Under the pieces are notes generated by a model that made no database searches, was not told the DNA's origin, and saw only the letters and a list, made by a program, of their open reading frames with translations. The position numbers were made by a program, and so were the translations under genes. A stretch of DNA of 64,000 bases from Parus major. Its lineage: Eukaryota > Chordata > Aves > Passeriformes > Paridae. Where the stretch lies: contig NC_031769.1 of NCBI RefSeq assembly GCF_001522545.3, positions 133,684,616 through 133,748,615 on the forward strand, in the 5' to 3' direction. Position 1 is the stretch's first letter. Each line of letters opens with the position of its first letter. This document shows, one piece after another, positions 38,501 to 48,501 of the stretch.

Positions 38501-41500
38501 CAATTCAGTGGTTTAAAAAAAAATAAATTATTCTTACCAGAGTCACTGACAGATTCATAACCCTTCCAAACTGATCAACATAGTAGACATTATCCTGGTA
38601 CCAGGAATCAAGGTGAAGATAATTATACATGCCAAAAGCACGCATGTGGTCAAGGGTATATTGATCATCACGAAGCTGCACTTCTGCTACAGCTGGAGGG
38701 AAAAGAAAAAGACTATTTTAATAATTATTTATTTGCAACTTAGTAATTTAAAATTCAAACTAACAACTTAAAAAGAATTCTTCCATTTTCAATCCACAGG
38801 TATGCTTTATTTGAAAAAAAATACACTATGTATACATAGTTTAAAATTTTACCATAAACTTGGAAAGCAAATCATCCACCCTAAAGGCCACTGCAGTCAT
38901 TTGTTTTGATTATCTCACTGGCATTACCATTTACAGTGGCCTAGTACAGTGGTTTTGCCCTGGCTGGATGCCAGATGCCCACTAAAGGCACTCTATCACC
39001 TCCCTCTTCAGCTGGACAGGGGAGAGAAAACATAAGGCTCATGAGGGAGGAGCACAAGGAGAGACTGCTCACCTGTTACTGTCACAGGCAAAACAGACTC
39101 AACCAGGGGGAATTAGCTTATTTACTGCCAATAAGATTAGGGTAATGAGAAATAAAAACAAATCTTAAAACACATTCCCCCCCCAACCCTCCCTTCCTCC
39201 TAGGGTCAACTTTACTCCCAATGGTTATTCCTTCCTCCCCTCTCCAGTGGCACAGGAGACAGGGAATGGAGGTTGAGGTCAGTTTATCACACCTCTCTGC
39301 TTCTCCTTCTTCCTCATTCTCTTCCCATGCTCCAGCATGGAGTCCTTTCCACAGAACATAATCCTTCACAAACTTCACTAAGATGTTCACTAAGTTCTGT
39401 CCTAAGTCTGCAGTTCTTTGCAAATTTCTCCAGAATGGCTCCCTTCCACAGGTCACAGTCCTTCAGGAAAGACTGCACGAGGGAGGGACCCACTAAGGGC
39501 AAAAGTCTTGCCACCAAACCTGCTGTGCTGTGGACTCCTCTGCCCATGAGCTCACAGGTCCCACTGGAGCCTCCTCCAGCATGGGCTTTCCATGCCATCA
39601 CAGCCTCAGTCAGGTGCATCCACCTGCTGCAGCATGGGGTCCTTCACAGGCTGCAGGTGGATCTCTGCTCCCCTATGGGTCTCCATTGGCTGCAGGGGAA
39701 CAATCTGTCTCACCATGGTCTCACCACAGGCTGCAGGAGACTCTGGCACCAGGAGCACCTTCTTCCACTTCTTCCTCACTGACCTTGGTGTCTGCAGAAT
39801 GGTTTCTCTCACACAGTCTCACTCCTCTCTGGCTGCAGTTCTTATGCAGCCACTTTTTATACTTTTCCAATACGTTACCCCAGAGGTGCTACCACCATGG
39901 CTGATGGGCTTGGCCTTGGCCAGCATCAGCTGGCTCTGTCAGACATGGGGGAAGCTTCCAGCAGCTTCTCACAGAAGCCTTCCCTTGTAGCCCTCCTGCT
40001 ACCAAGACCTTGCCATGCAAACCCAATACATCTCCACCCTGTCTCTCAGCAGCATGTGTTGAGGTCCAATTTATCTATAACCCTCAAAGGATGAAACACA
40101 CATCTACACACACGCAACAACAATGTCAAACCTACTCTGTATTACAGTAAGGGGAAGAAAGTCTACTCTATAGTAACTCTAGGAAAACAGCAGCCAAATG
40201 AAAATCTAACTACATGGATTTCACAGTCTTAAATTAAATCAACACTTGCGAGGAAAAATATTAAAACAGTGAAAAGCAAAATTAGTTCAGTTATTACAAG
40301 AAGAAAAAACCAAAAGCACAAAACAAAATAACAAATATCAAAAAGCAAACAAACAACAATGCCCCACCATGTTCTCAGCATTCTCACTGAGGCTGAAATT
40401 TCCAGAAATGTCCAAGATACCATCAAAATTTGAGAATAACTTTTACTAATTGAAAGAGACTGCAAAGAATGGCTGTTCACTAGAATACTACCTTCTTCAA
40501 CACAAGAAGTATGCTACCTACAGTCATTCACTTGAGCAAGATTTTTCCAAATAAATAACATCTACTCAACTACCAGTAATCAGAACTGCATTATCTGATG
40601 AAGACTAACCAGGTTTTTATTTAAATTAGGTGCAGCTTTTTTCCTCCTATTCCATATCTATACAGAGATGAAGCAGATGTAGTCCAAACATCTCAAAATA
40701 TATCAGCAGAGGTCTAGTCCATCCTTTTGTAAATAGTCTCAGAACTCCAGAATGAACTCCATTTCAGTCTCCAGTACAGTCAACCCAGGATTCTTAGCTC
40801 TCCTGCAGGGAACTTATCTTGAACTTCACACAAGAAAAATCCTTTAGAAAGTTACAAGTAAACTCTGTCAACCCATGATGACTAGCACTCAAGCCCAGAC
40901 TATGGGGAAAGCACTTCAAGGCTAATCCTTCTCACAGCAGCACTACAGTTATTGTAGTCCCTAATCTTTCAATTTCTATTTTCTTTCCTTTTCTGCTCAG
41001 GAACAGAGCTTATCTATTTCCCGTATTTCACTTACATCCCACCCCATAGCAGGGACCATTCACAACTCTCTGCAGAAGCAGTCAGACTTCTTACTCTTCT
41101 TTAACATCTGCTCAAACCCTACTGCAGCAGAAGTAGTTTACTGTGTCAGAACACCAATTCCTGCAAAGAGCAATTCATTTGGCAGTGCCACTGCACAGCT
41201 ATCACAAACTCAACAACCAATCACTATTTGCCTCAGAACAGACCATTAGAGACACTCGCTATAAACATAAAAGTGGCTTTAGGAAACTATGCAAGATTGT
41301 ACTGCCTGATTAATAAAAAATCCAGTCATACTATATAAAATGCTTGCAAAATAGAATCATTAGCAATTAGTCTCCTAATCACTGTTGGTATTTGCAAAGC
41401 AGCAGTTTTAATTCCACCCAGATCAAATCATTATTCATATTCACCACACAGGAGGCATTTCTGTACCTCTGCAATTAATAAATTACTGTTACACAAGCTA

Positions 41501-44500
41501 TGGCCCTTCAAAACAAGCTAGAATATCAACAAATGAGTGAGAATAAAATACACCTGCCTTAATGGCAAGGACTGCTACCCATTCCAATTCCTGCTTTAAT
41601 TAATTAGAATATTTTACTGTAAATAACACTGTAAAAAATAGAATATATTGTAAAAATGCATTTTAAAGCTGTTTGTGTACCAAGCTTTATTGCAGAGATA
41701 TTTTTCCCAACACAAGAGATGACATGAATGTTTTGCAAACAATTAAAGACCAAACCAAATATAATCCAGAATAATTATTTTTAGTGAAACCAAGCACATA
41801 TCATCAACTTCCTGTATAGCTGATCCTGTGAAATTAGAATACACATGTAGAAACATGTAAAGATTTTTTAGCACAAAAAACCTGAAATGTTAAGGCTTCC
41901 TTTCTCTACTTCTCCCTCCCCACTCCCCTAGTTATGTTGCTCCTGTCAGAACTATAACTAAACAGTGTAAATACTCCAAACTAGATGATTCCTAAAGTAA
42001 ACATACAACTTTTCACAAAAATTCTTGGAACAATAAACTTGATTAGCTGATTGTAAGGTGATAAACTTTATAAAATCTGGAAGAACATGAATTCCTTGTC
42101 CTTGAGTTTTCTAGACCATAGTTCTGATAAGCCCTGAATAATGAAGGGGGTCAGGAATAGGAGATCCAAATCCCTTGTATTATTGCAATATGTAATAAAT
42201 TCCACATAAACAGAAGCCAGAAACTGTACAATCCATAGGTGATTTTAAGCTAGGAAATATGACATATGTGTACTGTCTTGTCATGAAACACTTCAAATGA
42301 GGTAGCCAACTGCTTTCAGAACATATCATACATATGTGTGGCTCTGCCAAGATGAAGCAATTAAAGAACCTATTCCATTCTCCATTAATTTTGAAATCTG
42401 TACAGTGACCAAGTGAAATGTGCAGAACGTCCATCTGCTATCACATAACATGTGCTTAGATAGTTTACAGAAGATTCTACACTAGGGTGAAATTAATTCC
42501 TTCCTTTCTATATAGCCTTCAAGATTCAAGGTTTCTTGATGGTCCTTTGAAAAAAAGGGAAAACAAATAGAGCTGCATACAAAAAAAGTAAAGGAGAAAA
42601 GAGAAAAGAAACAGAGACTTTTAAAAAAGTAAATTCAGATAAAGGTAAGTTAATATAGAGAAGAAGAAATATGTCAATCAGATCATCACCTTATTCAGTC
42701 TCACAGTTACAGTTTTATGAGTTTTTATTTGGTTGTTCAGTCAGGATTTTTGAATTTTTTTCTTTTTGTTATTGTTCAACTTGGGTTTATTTTGTTTTAG
42801 GGTTTTTATTTTTTCCTGGATTTTTTTTGTTTGCTTTTTTTCTTATTCTTTTTATGTGATTTTTAAGAGACCAATTCACAAGTCTCAATGGGTTCACTAG
42901 TCTTGGGTTCAATTAAGAAGCAGCAGTCAATGGCAGCTATTCAATAGAACAACACGTGGTCTCTTTCAAATTTCTGATAAATACACCTGCAGCACGATAA
43001 CCCAGAAACATTAATTCATACACTGTTATTCATACCAGAAAAGAAAGCAAGTATACAGAATGTATAAACTAAATCTCACCTTTCAACAGTATTTCCCAAC
43101 AACGCTAGTTACATGGGATATTCTGGACCAGTACAAAGAAAACTATGCTACTTTTCTAGAATTGTATTTATCTCCACTAGTTCCATGCTTTAAAAGAATA
43201 ATTTGACTCACAACAGTTTAAACATAACTAAAGAGAAGATTTGCACTCACAGTGCTTTACTTGAAAGCAAAAGTAGTAAATACAAAGTAATTAATAGGAA
43301 TCAACAGAAGTAACATATCCCTAACCTGTTACTATAAGATCTCTAGCTTGATATTATTATTAGTATGCAATGAAAAAAAAAAATAAATTCTCTGAATAAA
43401 GAGTACTATCAAGGAACTTATACTTCAGATGAATAGACAGGTCTTATATCTGCCACCAAAAACAATGAAGCAGAACTGGGATGAAAAAAAAAGAAAGGTA
43501 GAGGAAAAAAAGGGTGAATAACAACCCCCAAATAGCCCCTCTATTTTTAGACATTTTTCTGAATACACCAAAGCAACTTTACAAAACTGCAAAATATACT
43601 AAGTAATTATACCAGCATTTTTTGTGGCATCAAATACTATGTGCTTGTATGTCATGCCTTGTTTTGCAGTGCCACCCAGTGGAAGCAATTTTGTCTTGCA
43701 GATACACTGGTCTATTAGTGGGAAAGAATTTAAATTCTAGTATCAGCATTCAAAGATCCTTCTAAACCTGCATTAATCCTTTTTCTTTTAATCCTTTCTT
43801 TAACGTTTTTATTGTTAAAGGCAGCACCTCGTTGTTGAGTAAACATGTGCCTGAGACCTAAACTTCCAAGAATTACAGCTGCAAATGTCTGAAAAAGCTC
43901 ACAATTTCTTACTATTTTCCATATATTACTTTGAACACTTCTTTTATATTTAATTTTTCAAATGCAAATCAAAAATGCAAATGAAAATCTCTGTAAATGT
44001 TTGAAACATACCAGCGCCTTTTGCACCATAAAGAGTCAGAAACATATGCCTTCCATGTAGCACTACTAATGAGCAACTTTTCAATGAAGCAACCTTCTAA
44101 ACAGTATGGATTACCACCATTTTTAAAAGAAAGTGATAAAACTGATAAATGCTCCAAATGATAAATGATCAAAGAAATGCTTTCTCTGTGTGTTCTCCTG
44201 GCTTGCAACAGCAGCTCCATCTCTGAGCAAATGTTTACTCTGCCTTCCAGCTGTAGTTATATTGAAAGGCATCCAATACTACACTACAGGTGCAACTGTC
44301 CTGCCAAACAGACAAGAAGAGAGGAAAGGGATCAGGGACATCCACATATGAATAAACTCTAAGTCTCTGGAAAGCAAAAAGAATTATGAGACATCTAACC
44401 AGTAAACAGCAAAGGTCTTGGTCCTTTAAAAATGTTGTGCAACTTGGACATGTTCCTTGCTGGAGACAAGGATTTGCTCCACAATCTCTGCTTTGGATTC

Positions 44501-47500
44501 TGCTAAGATCAGGCAGACAAGATAACCACAAACAAGATGCTCATTTATCTCTCCTAAACATTCAGTGATCCAAAAAAAAGGCATTACAGAACTCGGTGCA
44601 AAGGAAATACCTGAAAATAAGTTATAGAAATAAACTTTAAAAAGTAAGAAGAAAGACAATATTAGAATGAAGAGCTAAGAATTAAAAGCATAATAATATG
44701 GGACTCATTACTAGTTGAAATATATTACCAGGAAGAGAGATAAGAAAACAAATGACTGTGAGAATTTAGCATTAACTAGGACAGATAGGGTTGGAATAAG
44801 GAAGAAATAAAAGAACATGAAAATCACAGTATTTAAAAGAGAAGGGAAGGTATTGTACTTCCCCCATTCTTCTTCACTGTGACCATAAAATTTTAAGAAA
44901 TTTACAAAAAAATCACCTTCTATCATAGATCTAATAAATAAATTGTTTCTTAAAATGCATTTCTTTATTAGTTGCACATCTGATCACAGAAAATTCCTGG
45001 CAGTCAACCAGTTGAGGGCATACTTGAACTGAACACTAAGTTTTGTAAGATGGTCAGAAAATGACGCTCACTGTAGTCCTCAGGAACATGACAACCACAA
45101 GTTGTCACACAACACCACATGCTGCTGTCCACCTGCTCTGGGGGAAGAAGACTGCATTAATTTCACTGGGCAATTTTTTTGGTCATTTTATTTTATAGCT
45201 AGCAGTGAAATTCATTAAAATAGATAAGTATAAAAAGAGGTAGAAATACTGAGAGAAGACAGATACTCTAAAGTTCAGTACACAAGTTTGTAATAACAAA
45301 GTGCATTCTGAAAAAAATTGCATAAACACTTTAACTACAGTTGAGTTATAACTCAGTTCTACTTAAGAATAAGCATTTATTTCTTTTTATTGTTATTTAT
45401 TCCAATTACTTTATAACTCACATATTCCCCTTAACTGCCACCAAACTTGGGATGCCACATAGGCAGACCTAAACACCTCAGGCCATTTGAGACAAACACT
45501 CATTAATTCCTTTTCTCTAAAACAAAAAATCAACCGCCTTTTTACATTAATCTTCCAGATTCTATTACAATATTTTTGCAAATGGTGGTGAATAAAATCA
45601 GAAATAATTATACCAACAGTGTTCTTAAACATCTGACATTTTTTTTCAGCTATTGCACTCAGTCTCACTTTGAGGAAATGAAATCAAATTCTTCACACAG
45701 TGACAAATATTGATTTAATAACCCAAAAACTACCAAGCTCTTCATCATATTCTAGAGGCTTTGAATCTGCACACAAGTGCATTGGAAAGCAGAAGTTCTT
45801 GGCCTTCCCACACAATACTTTTCTTTCTTCTCACAAGCGGAAGTTTGAAAAAACAAAAGCCTACACACCATCCACAGTCTCTGCAACTCAACCCATTACT
45901 CCTGTACAACACAAAAATCAAATTTTGGAAGGACACCCTAAATCTAAGACATGTGTAGACACTGGGAAATACAAAAGTCAGGTACAGAACACCTCTGCAC
46001 TGAGTCAACTGCCTTGAAGGACACAAAAGAAAACCAGCAAGGAGAAAGAGGCAGCTGTATGGCTGAAGAGCAGGCTGCAATTAAAACATCTGGAAGACAG
46101 ATATAAGACCTGATACATTTCCTGCTATTAATTGCAAAACACAAGAACAACAATAAAAGCTTTTGACTCTCCACAGGACCAGTATCTATATATGCACACA
46201 CAGACCAGAATAAGTGAGTTAGCATCAGTGACTCTGTAGGACAGCTGAGTAAATTAGAGTGAAATGAGTCAGGGTCTTTGTGCTGTGGGAAGCAGGGAAA
46301 GACAAGAACACAGTCACATGTATCAGTCCTCCATTACATGACTTATTGTAACTATTATGTAAAATATCTGAACAGACAAGAATTGAGTAGATCCATCTCT
46401 CCACTGGAAACTCCGCTGCTCATGAATTTTAATGAAGAAATGAAGGTAATCCTCACCTATTTGGAACAGGTGCACAACTGACTATCCAAGAACCACAAAG
46501 GTTGTTTGACCATAGGCAGAGTAGCAAATAAGAGACAAATTAAGGGAGTGTGCCAAAGCTACCCTGTTGCTATCTCACAGCTGCAGCACACTCATAACAC
46601 ATGCCCAATCACCTGCATTTGGGCTGTCTTTTGGAAGTTGACACCTGAAGCAGTCTTACAGTAAAAATGTTACTCTCATTAAATTTTCCAGTCCTACCAT
46701 AGATATACTCACAGTCTCATCTACTTAACCTTCAGTAAAAAATGCATCTAAAAACCTCCTACTGCTGACAACTCAGCATGGCAAACATATCTTTCTGACC
46801 CACTACAAATACAGTATGTTCTACACAAAACAAAAGTAACATGTAATGGGTAAGTCTGTAGACAGGTAAATATACAGAGACAGAGATTAGTCCATGCAAA
46901 TTGTGTTTACTGTCTCAGCTTTACAAAGAAAACCAAACTCATTCATACACCTTACAAGAAGATGTGAATTTCACAAATCAGTAAATGTAGAGTGCTGAGA
47001 TATTTCAGGGCATGGCTAAGACTGTAGGCACATATCCAACAGGACTTTGTGCTAATGTACTTCTCAGTGAATTAGCCTGTTAATGGGCCAGCATTTCAAA
47101 TACTGAAGATGCTTGGCAGAGAAAGCAGGGCATGGAATGCATGGCATGAAGATCCACCTCTGAACTGTGAGCAGAGCAATAAAGAAAAACAGCTAATTTA
47201 CTGAAGTTTGTATAAGATGTTAATTTCATGTGTATTTCTCTAAACCGCATGTGTTCCGTTCACACTCTGCTTTGAACTACCTCAGCTGGTCATCTGGCCT
47301 CACCTCGCCTGCACAAGCAAGACCAGGTTTAGGACACAGGTTTCCTTATTCATTTAGGAATTAAGCGTACCAGGAGCAGGCAGCTACAAGGCAGAGGTCC
47401 GACAAGTCAGAGACCTCGGCCCACAGCGAAGCCACTTGGCGGGGGGAGGGACGGGCCTGGCCAACACGCAGCAATTGTAACGAGAAGCCGAGACGAAGCG

Positions 47501-47823
47501 CTCGGTCTCGGAAAGCCCCGCCGTTCGAGAGGCGCGGGACTCCCGGTGCTGCGGGCCGGGCTGTCCCCAGCTCGGGGCACCCTGCACAGAGGGCCGCTAC
47601 CCGGCCGCTGTCGCCAAGCAGGGAACCAAGGGAAACGCGGGGGGATCCGTCCCTCCCGCGCTGCTCAAGGGATGCCCGGAGGGATCAGCCGCGCCCGCTC
47701 CTCACCCGCGTCCAGCCCCAGCTGGTAGCAGGCCAGCGGCTCCAGCGACAGCTTGTATCCCTCGAACTTGGGGTCCAGCAGCAGGCGCTTGGCCTGCAGG
47801 GAGCAGTGGGCGGCGCCCGCCAT
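14228..47823 (-). CDS. NUDCD1: NudC domain-containing protein 1 (10 coding exons)
   Basis: Joined minus-strand exons give 1758 nt, 585 residues plus TAA, close to the 583 residues of the human protein. All nine introns have GT-AG ends and consistent phases. The start ATG at 47823-47821 has a strong context (G at -3 and +4) and the N-terminus [18 protein letters not shown] matches the vertebrate family. The CS (NudC/p23-like) domain is roughly residues 277-363, starting in exon 6 at DPLYYWQQ and continuing through [12 protein letters not shown] in exon 7. The flanking N-terminal region (from [10 protein letters not shown]) and C-terminal region ([10 protein letters not shown], ending FLIKVNSGN) are also conserved. 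From family knowledge: NudC proteins act as co-chaperone-like adaptors linked to HSP90, and human NUDCD1 (CML66) binds the helicase DHX15. No stops, frameshifts or missing exons were found, so this is a complete functional copy. It shares a CpG-island promoter with ENY2. Confidence 0.96.
14521..15732 (-). other. NUDCD1 intron 9
   Basis: 1.2 kb, GT-AG. A-rich near the acceptor side; no gene or repeat family recognised. Confidence 0.85.
15733..15892 (-). CDS. NUDCD1: NUDCD1 exon 9
   Basis: 160 nt, acceptor TTTCAG, donor GTAAGA. Encodes [36 protein letters not shown] and [10 protein letters not shown], all strongly conserved. Ends with one base of a glycine codon. Confidence 0.96.
15893..17604 (-). 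other. NUDCD1 intron 8
   Basis: 1.7 kb, GT-AG. No mobile element recognised. Confidence 0.85.
17605..17730 (-). CDS. NUDCD1: NUDCD1 exon 8
   Basis: 126 nt, phase 0 at both ends, T-rich acceptor ending CAG and donor GTAAGT. Encodes [18 protein letters not shown] through [14 protein letters not shown]. Confidence 0.95.
17731..19016 (-). other. NUDCD1 intron 7
   Basis: 1.3 kb, GT-AG, AT-rich. Nothing recognised. Confidence 0.85.
19017..19161 (-). CDS. NUDCD1: NUDCD1 exon 7 (end of CS domain)
   Basis: 145 nt, acceptor TTTTAG, donor GTAAAG. Encodes [18 protein letters not shown] and on to LMHLTSEVM. An earlier GTAATG within the last codons is a weaker alternative donor; the chosen one keeps the frame and matches the vertebrate junction with NPNPEK. 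Confidence 0.93.
19162..21228 (-). other. NUDCD1 intron 6
   Basis: 2.1 kb, GT-AG, AT-rich, only short homopolymer tracts. Confidence 0.85.
21229..21436 (-). CDS. NUDCD1: NUDCD1 exon 6 (start of CS domain)
   Basis: 208 nt, acceptor TGTAG, donor GTATTG. Begins DPLYYWQQ and carries most of the CS-domain beta-sandwich, including [17 protein letters not shown] and [16 protein letters not shown]. Ends two bases into a serine codon completed by exon 7. Confidence 0.96.
21437..23421 (-). other. NUDCD1 intron 5
   Basis: 2.0 kb, GT-AG. No mobile element recognised. Confidence 0.85.
23422..23607 (-). CDS. NUDCD1: NUDCD1 exon 5
   Basis: 186 nt, acceptor TTATAG, donor GTAAGA. Encodes [19 protein letters not shown] and GDGLMIVS, both conserved, then a variable acidic/lysine-rich linker ([15 protein letters not shown]) just before the CS domain. 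Confidence 0.94.
23608..26068 (-). other. NUDCD1 intron 4
   Basis: 2.5 kb, GT-AG. Holds one CR1 fragment near 24.9-25.2 kb; the rest is AT-rich with nothing recognised. Confidence 0.85.
24876..25165 (+). mobile_element. CR1 LINE fragment
   Basis: About 290 bp of plus-strand CR1, recognisable from GGCTTGTCTAGTTTGAGG (near 24935), GAGGCTGAGGGGCAACCTCA (near 24957), GGGAATGGTTCAAAGCTGCA (near 25058) and the block around 25130 with GTGGTTAAACACTG. The terminal repeat is missing. Differs in text from the other CR1 copies, so likely another subfamily. Antisense to NUDCD1. Confidence 0.75.
26069..26249 (-). CDS. NUDCD1: NUDCD1 exon 4
   Basis: 181 nt, acceptor TTCTAG, donor GTAAGT. Starts [11 protein letters not shown] and runs through [13 protein letters not shown], ending with one base of a split glycine codon. 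The second residue is GTG (Val), so no internal start is implied. Confidence 0.95.
26250..27944 (-). other. NUDCD1 intron 3
   Basis: 1.7 kb, GT-AG. No mobile element recognised. Confidence 0.85.
27945..28130 (-). CDS. NUDCD1: NUDCD1 exon 3
   Basis: 186 nt, phase 0 at both ends, TATAG acceptor and GTATGT donor. Encodes [19 protein letters not shown] through SASEKWE, including the conserved ACDNRLCAS block. Confidence 0.96.
28750..29764 (+). mobile_element. CR1 LINE, ORF2 C-terminus and 3' end
   Basis: About 1 kb, plus strand (antisense to NUDCD1). It begins in the reverse-transcriptase region (broken frame with [22 protein letters not shown] text near 28790), continues through the C-terminal ORF2 landmarks ([16 protein letters not shown]), and ends with AACAATTCTATGATTCTA. 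Frameshifts and stops make it inactive. An AT-rich self-complementary expansion interrupts it at 29604-29660. Confidence 0.92.
29607..29657. repeat. AT-rich inverted repeat inside CR1
   Basis: Left arm AAGATGTATAGATAT (29607-29621) and right arm ATATCTATACATCTT (29643-29657) are perfectly complementary, separated by 21 bases of TA/TATC repeat. The left arm sits where CR1 is expected; the loop and right arm look like added sequence. Confidence 0.8.
30688..31746 (+). mobile_element. CR1 LINE, ORF2 C-terminus and 3' end, with nested insertion
   Basis: About 1.06 kb, plus strand, ending with GGGCTATTCTATGATTCTA. It starts in the same ORF2 region as the copy at 28.75 kb and is collinear with it, except for a palindromic insertion at 31000-31133. 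Heavily decayed. Antisense to NUDCD1. Confidence 0.9.
31000..31133. repeat. Near-perfect 134-bp palindrome (foldback insertion)
   Basis: Left arm 31000-31060 and right arm 31073-31133, 61 nt each, are reverse complements with one mismatch (A at 31057 against the complement of G). The 12-nt loop is TTTTCTCAGGAC. Ends read TATGGATGCTAAATTCTG and its complement. The palindrome is flanked by direct repeats TGAGGG at 30994-30999 and 31134-31139. Removing palindrome plus one repeat restores sequence collinear with the CR1 copy at 28.75-29.76 kb. Confidence 0.9.
33738..33802. repeat. Short direct duplication, 22-bp units
   Basis: AATTTAACTTTAGGCATTTA continues to TT in both copies, at 33738-33759 and 33781-33802 (period 43). 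A 9-nt inverted repeat ATTCACAAC/GTTGTGAAT lies just before it, near 33714-33737. Confidence 0.8.
33890..34295 (+). mobile_element. LTR family A, 3' part
   Basis: Shows the layout of the 3' half of the LTR at 5.76 kb: GGGCATTGCTCAGCG near 34038, a long T-rich tract with TTATTATTAAA, then CTCAACCTGTGGGTTTTACC near 34184, GATTCTCCTCATCC near 34211 and the degenerate end GGGGTTAAATGACA near 34280. The left boundary is uncertain; text before about 34010 matches less well. Confidence 0.6.
35880..36425 (+). mobile_element. Probable ERV LTR segment
   Basis: GC-richer island in AT-rich intron. CACTTCCAGCTGGCTCCACT (near 35982), AGAGAGCTGAGCCTGTCAGC (near 36020) and a final GCAAGCCGGGGTTAACCAAC (near 36390) resemble avian LTR text, with T-rich sequence and a GGGAGTGAGAGAG block before the end. 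Family and boundaries are uncertain. Confidence 0.45.
37360..38330 (+). mobile_element. ERV-like block with an LTR-type 3' half
   Basis: 37700-38330 has LTR-like order: ATAACTGGTTGTCCATTTTG near 38004, TTGGAAGGCCTTTTGATAAA near 38078 (a TATA/polyadenylation-type element), CTGTCTAGCCTCTGTTCCAG near 38120, AGGTCAGCCTCTCTAGGCAT near 38138, and the end GGGTGGGATGTTACA near 38303. The preceding 37360-37690 has similar GC-rich text and may belong to the same element. No intact retroviral gene. Antisense to NUDCD1 and ends about 200 bp from exon 2. Confidence 0.5.
38538..38692 (-). CDS. NUDCD1: NUDCD1 exon 2
   Basis: 155 nt between a CTCCAG acceptor and a GTAAGA donor. Encodes [17 protein letters not shown] through RVMNLSVTL, which aligns without gaps to the human protein. 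It completes the codon split by intron 1 and ends in phase 0. Confidence 0.95.
38693..47705 (-). other. NUDCD1 intron 1
   Basis: 9.0 kb, GT-AG. Contains one LTR close to exon 2. 40.05-47.35 kb is AT-rich with no gene or repeat recognised, then enters the CpG island. 42720-42860 is strongly T-rich. Confidence 0.85.
38940..40030 (-). mobile_element. ERV LTR in NUDCD1 sense orientation
   Basis: About 1.09 kb. On the minus strand it begins TGTATTGGGTTTGCATGG at 40030, has a TATA box GTATAAAAAG at 39862-39853, then CTGCAGACACCAAGG-type text near 39797, and then degenerate internal repeats of about 35-70 bp built on CTGCAGCC/ATGCTGGAG words (39320-39720). The 3' part carries AATAAGATTAGGGTAATGAG (plus-strand reading near 39128). 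Matches a very common long avian ERV LTR. No internal genes adjoin it, so solo. The longer open frames across it come from the repeat structure. The 3' end is approximate and target duplications were not identified. Confidence 0.8.
47706..47823 (-). CDS. NUDCD1: NUDCD1 exon 1 (coding part)
   Basis: 118 nt, residues 1-39 plus one base. Donor reads GCGG then GTGAGG. It lies within the CpG island; the N-terminus differs from human at several positions, but [11 protein letters not shown] is conserved. Confidence 0.93.
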
Positions 47824-47939
47824 CCCGCAGCTCCGGGAAAACTTCGGGCAGCGCCGGCAACTCCGCGGGCCCTCCGGGAACGCGCGGCAGCGGCCGCAGA
47901 GCACCACGGGAAGAGGGTGCGCGGGAGCCCGGCCTCCGG

Positions 47940-47959
47940 TGCATGCCGGGAGCTGTAGT
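47940..47959 (-). promoter_or_regulatory. THAP11/ZNF143-type motif 1
   Basis: Minus strand reads ACTACAGCTCCCGGCATGCA, a close match to the ACTACAnnTCCCrgcATGC composite element of CpG promoters. Confidence 0.75.
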
Positions 47960-47990
47960 CTGGGCCCGGAAACAGGCGTGCGCCCGGGGC

Positions 47991-48007
47991 GCGCCGGGAA
48001 CTGTAGT
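47991..48007 (-). promoter_or_regulatory. THAP11/ZNF143-type motif 2
   Basis: Minus strand reads ACTACAGTTCCCGGCGC, same core as motif 1 but without the ATGCA tail; the cores are 48 bp apart. Confidence 0.65.
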
Positions 48008-48019
48008 CGCCGAATCCGG

Positions 48020-48033
48020 ACTACGTTTCCCGG
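48020..48033 (+). promoter_or_regulatory. THAP11/ZNF143-type motif 3
   Basis: Plus strand reads ACTACGTTTCCCGG, the same core with G for A at one position, in the opposite orientation to motifs 1 and 2. Confidence 0.55.
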
Positions 48034-48049
48034 TGGCACCCGCGCCTAG

Positions 48050-48131
48050 GAGAGGTGGGGCCGACGGCGCATGGCGCGTTCTGCAGGCGGCTCCGCCTCT
48101 GCTGCACGGACCGGCGGGGCTGCGGCGGGCG
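48050..48131 (+). other. Possible ENY2 noncoding first exon
   Basis: The exon holding the ENY2 start codon has a splice acceptor upstream, so a noncoding exon must lie in the CpG island. Two donor candidates read GGTGAGCC, with GT at 48132-48133 and at 48300-48301. The transcription start and exact exon cannot be fixed from sequence. Confidence 0.4.
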
Positions 48132-48501
48132 GTGAGCCGGGAGCCAGCCGGGAGCGAACCGGGTCGGGCCTTCCCCGCGCCGATCCCTCGCTCCGGGGCG
48201 CCGTTGGGTGGGCCGAGCGCCGGGGGCGGCGGGCGGGAGGGCCGGGCTGCGGAGAGGCCGCGCCCGGAGAGGGTGGGCCGTGGCCGCGCAGGCGGCCCGG
48301 TGAGCCGCCGGTGCCCGGCGCTCGGGCAGCCGGGTCGGTGCCGAGCCCAGCTCGTCCCCTGAGCCGGTGTTTAAACACACTGGTGCTCCGGTCATTAACC
48401 GCGGGGATGTGTCAGTGGACAGAACACTGCTGTTTTGGTGACTTTTTTTTGTTGCGTGAATGACACCAGCATTTATCGAAACTCTGCTTTGCTCTGTGTA
48501 G

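Larger units (their letters stand above)
28131..38537 (-). other. NUDCD1 intron 2, repeat-rich
   Basis: 10.4 kb, GT-AG. Contains two CR1 copies, a palindromic insertion, two LTR-type segments and an ERV-like block that ends about 200 bp from exon 2. 31.75-33.7 kb and 34.3-35.85 kb hold no recognised feature. Confidence 0.85.
47395..48370. promoter_or_regulatory. CpG-island bidirectional promoter of NUDCD1 and ENY2
   Basis: About 1 kb of very GC- and CpG-rich sequence in AT-rich surroundings, covering NUDCD1 exon 1 and the probable noncoding first exon of ENY2. The two start codons are 705 bp apart and face away from each other. Contains GC boxes and three THAP11/ZNF143-type motifs. No TATA box at either side, as usual for housekeeping CpG promoters. 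Confidence 0.88.

Noticed and set aside
39118..39990. Overlapping open frames up to 169 codons
   Set aside because: They fall in the ERV LTR, whose degenerate internal repeats keep several frames open; no protein similarity recognised.
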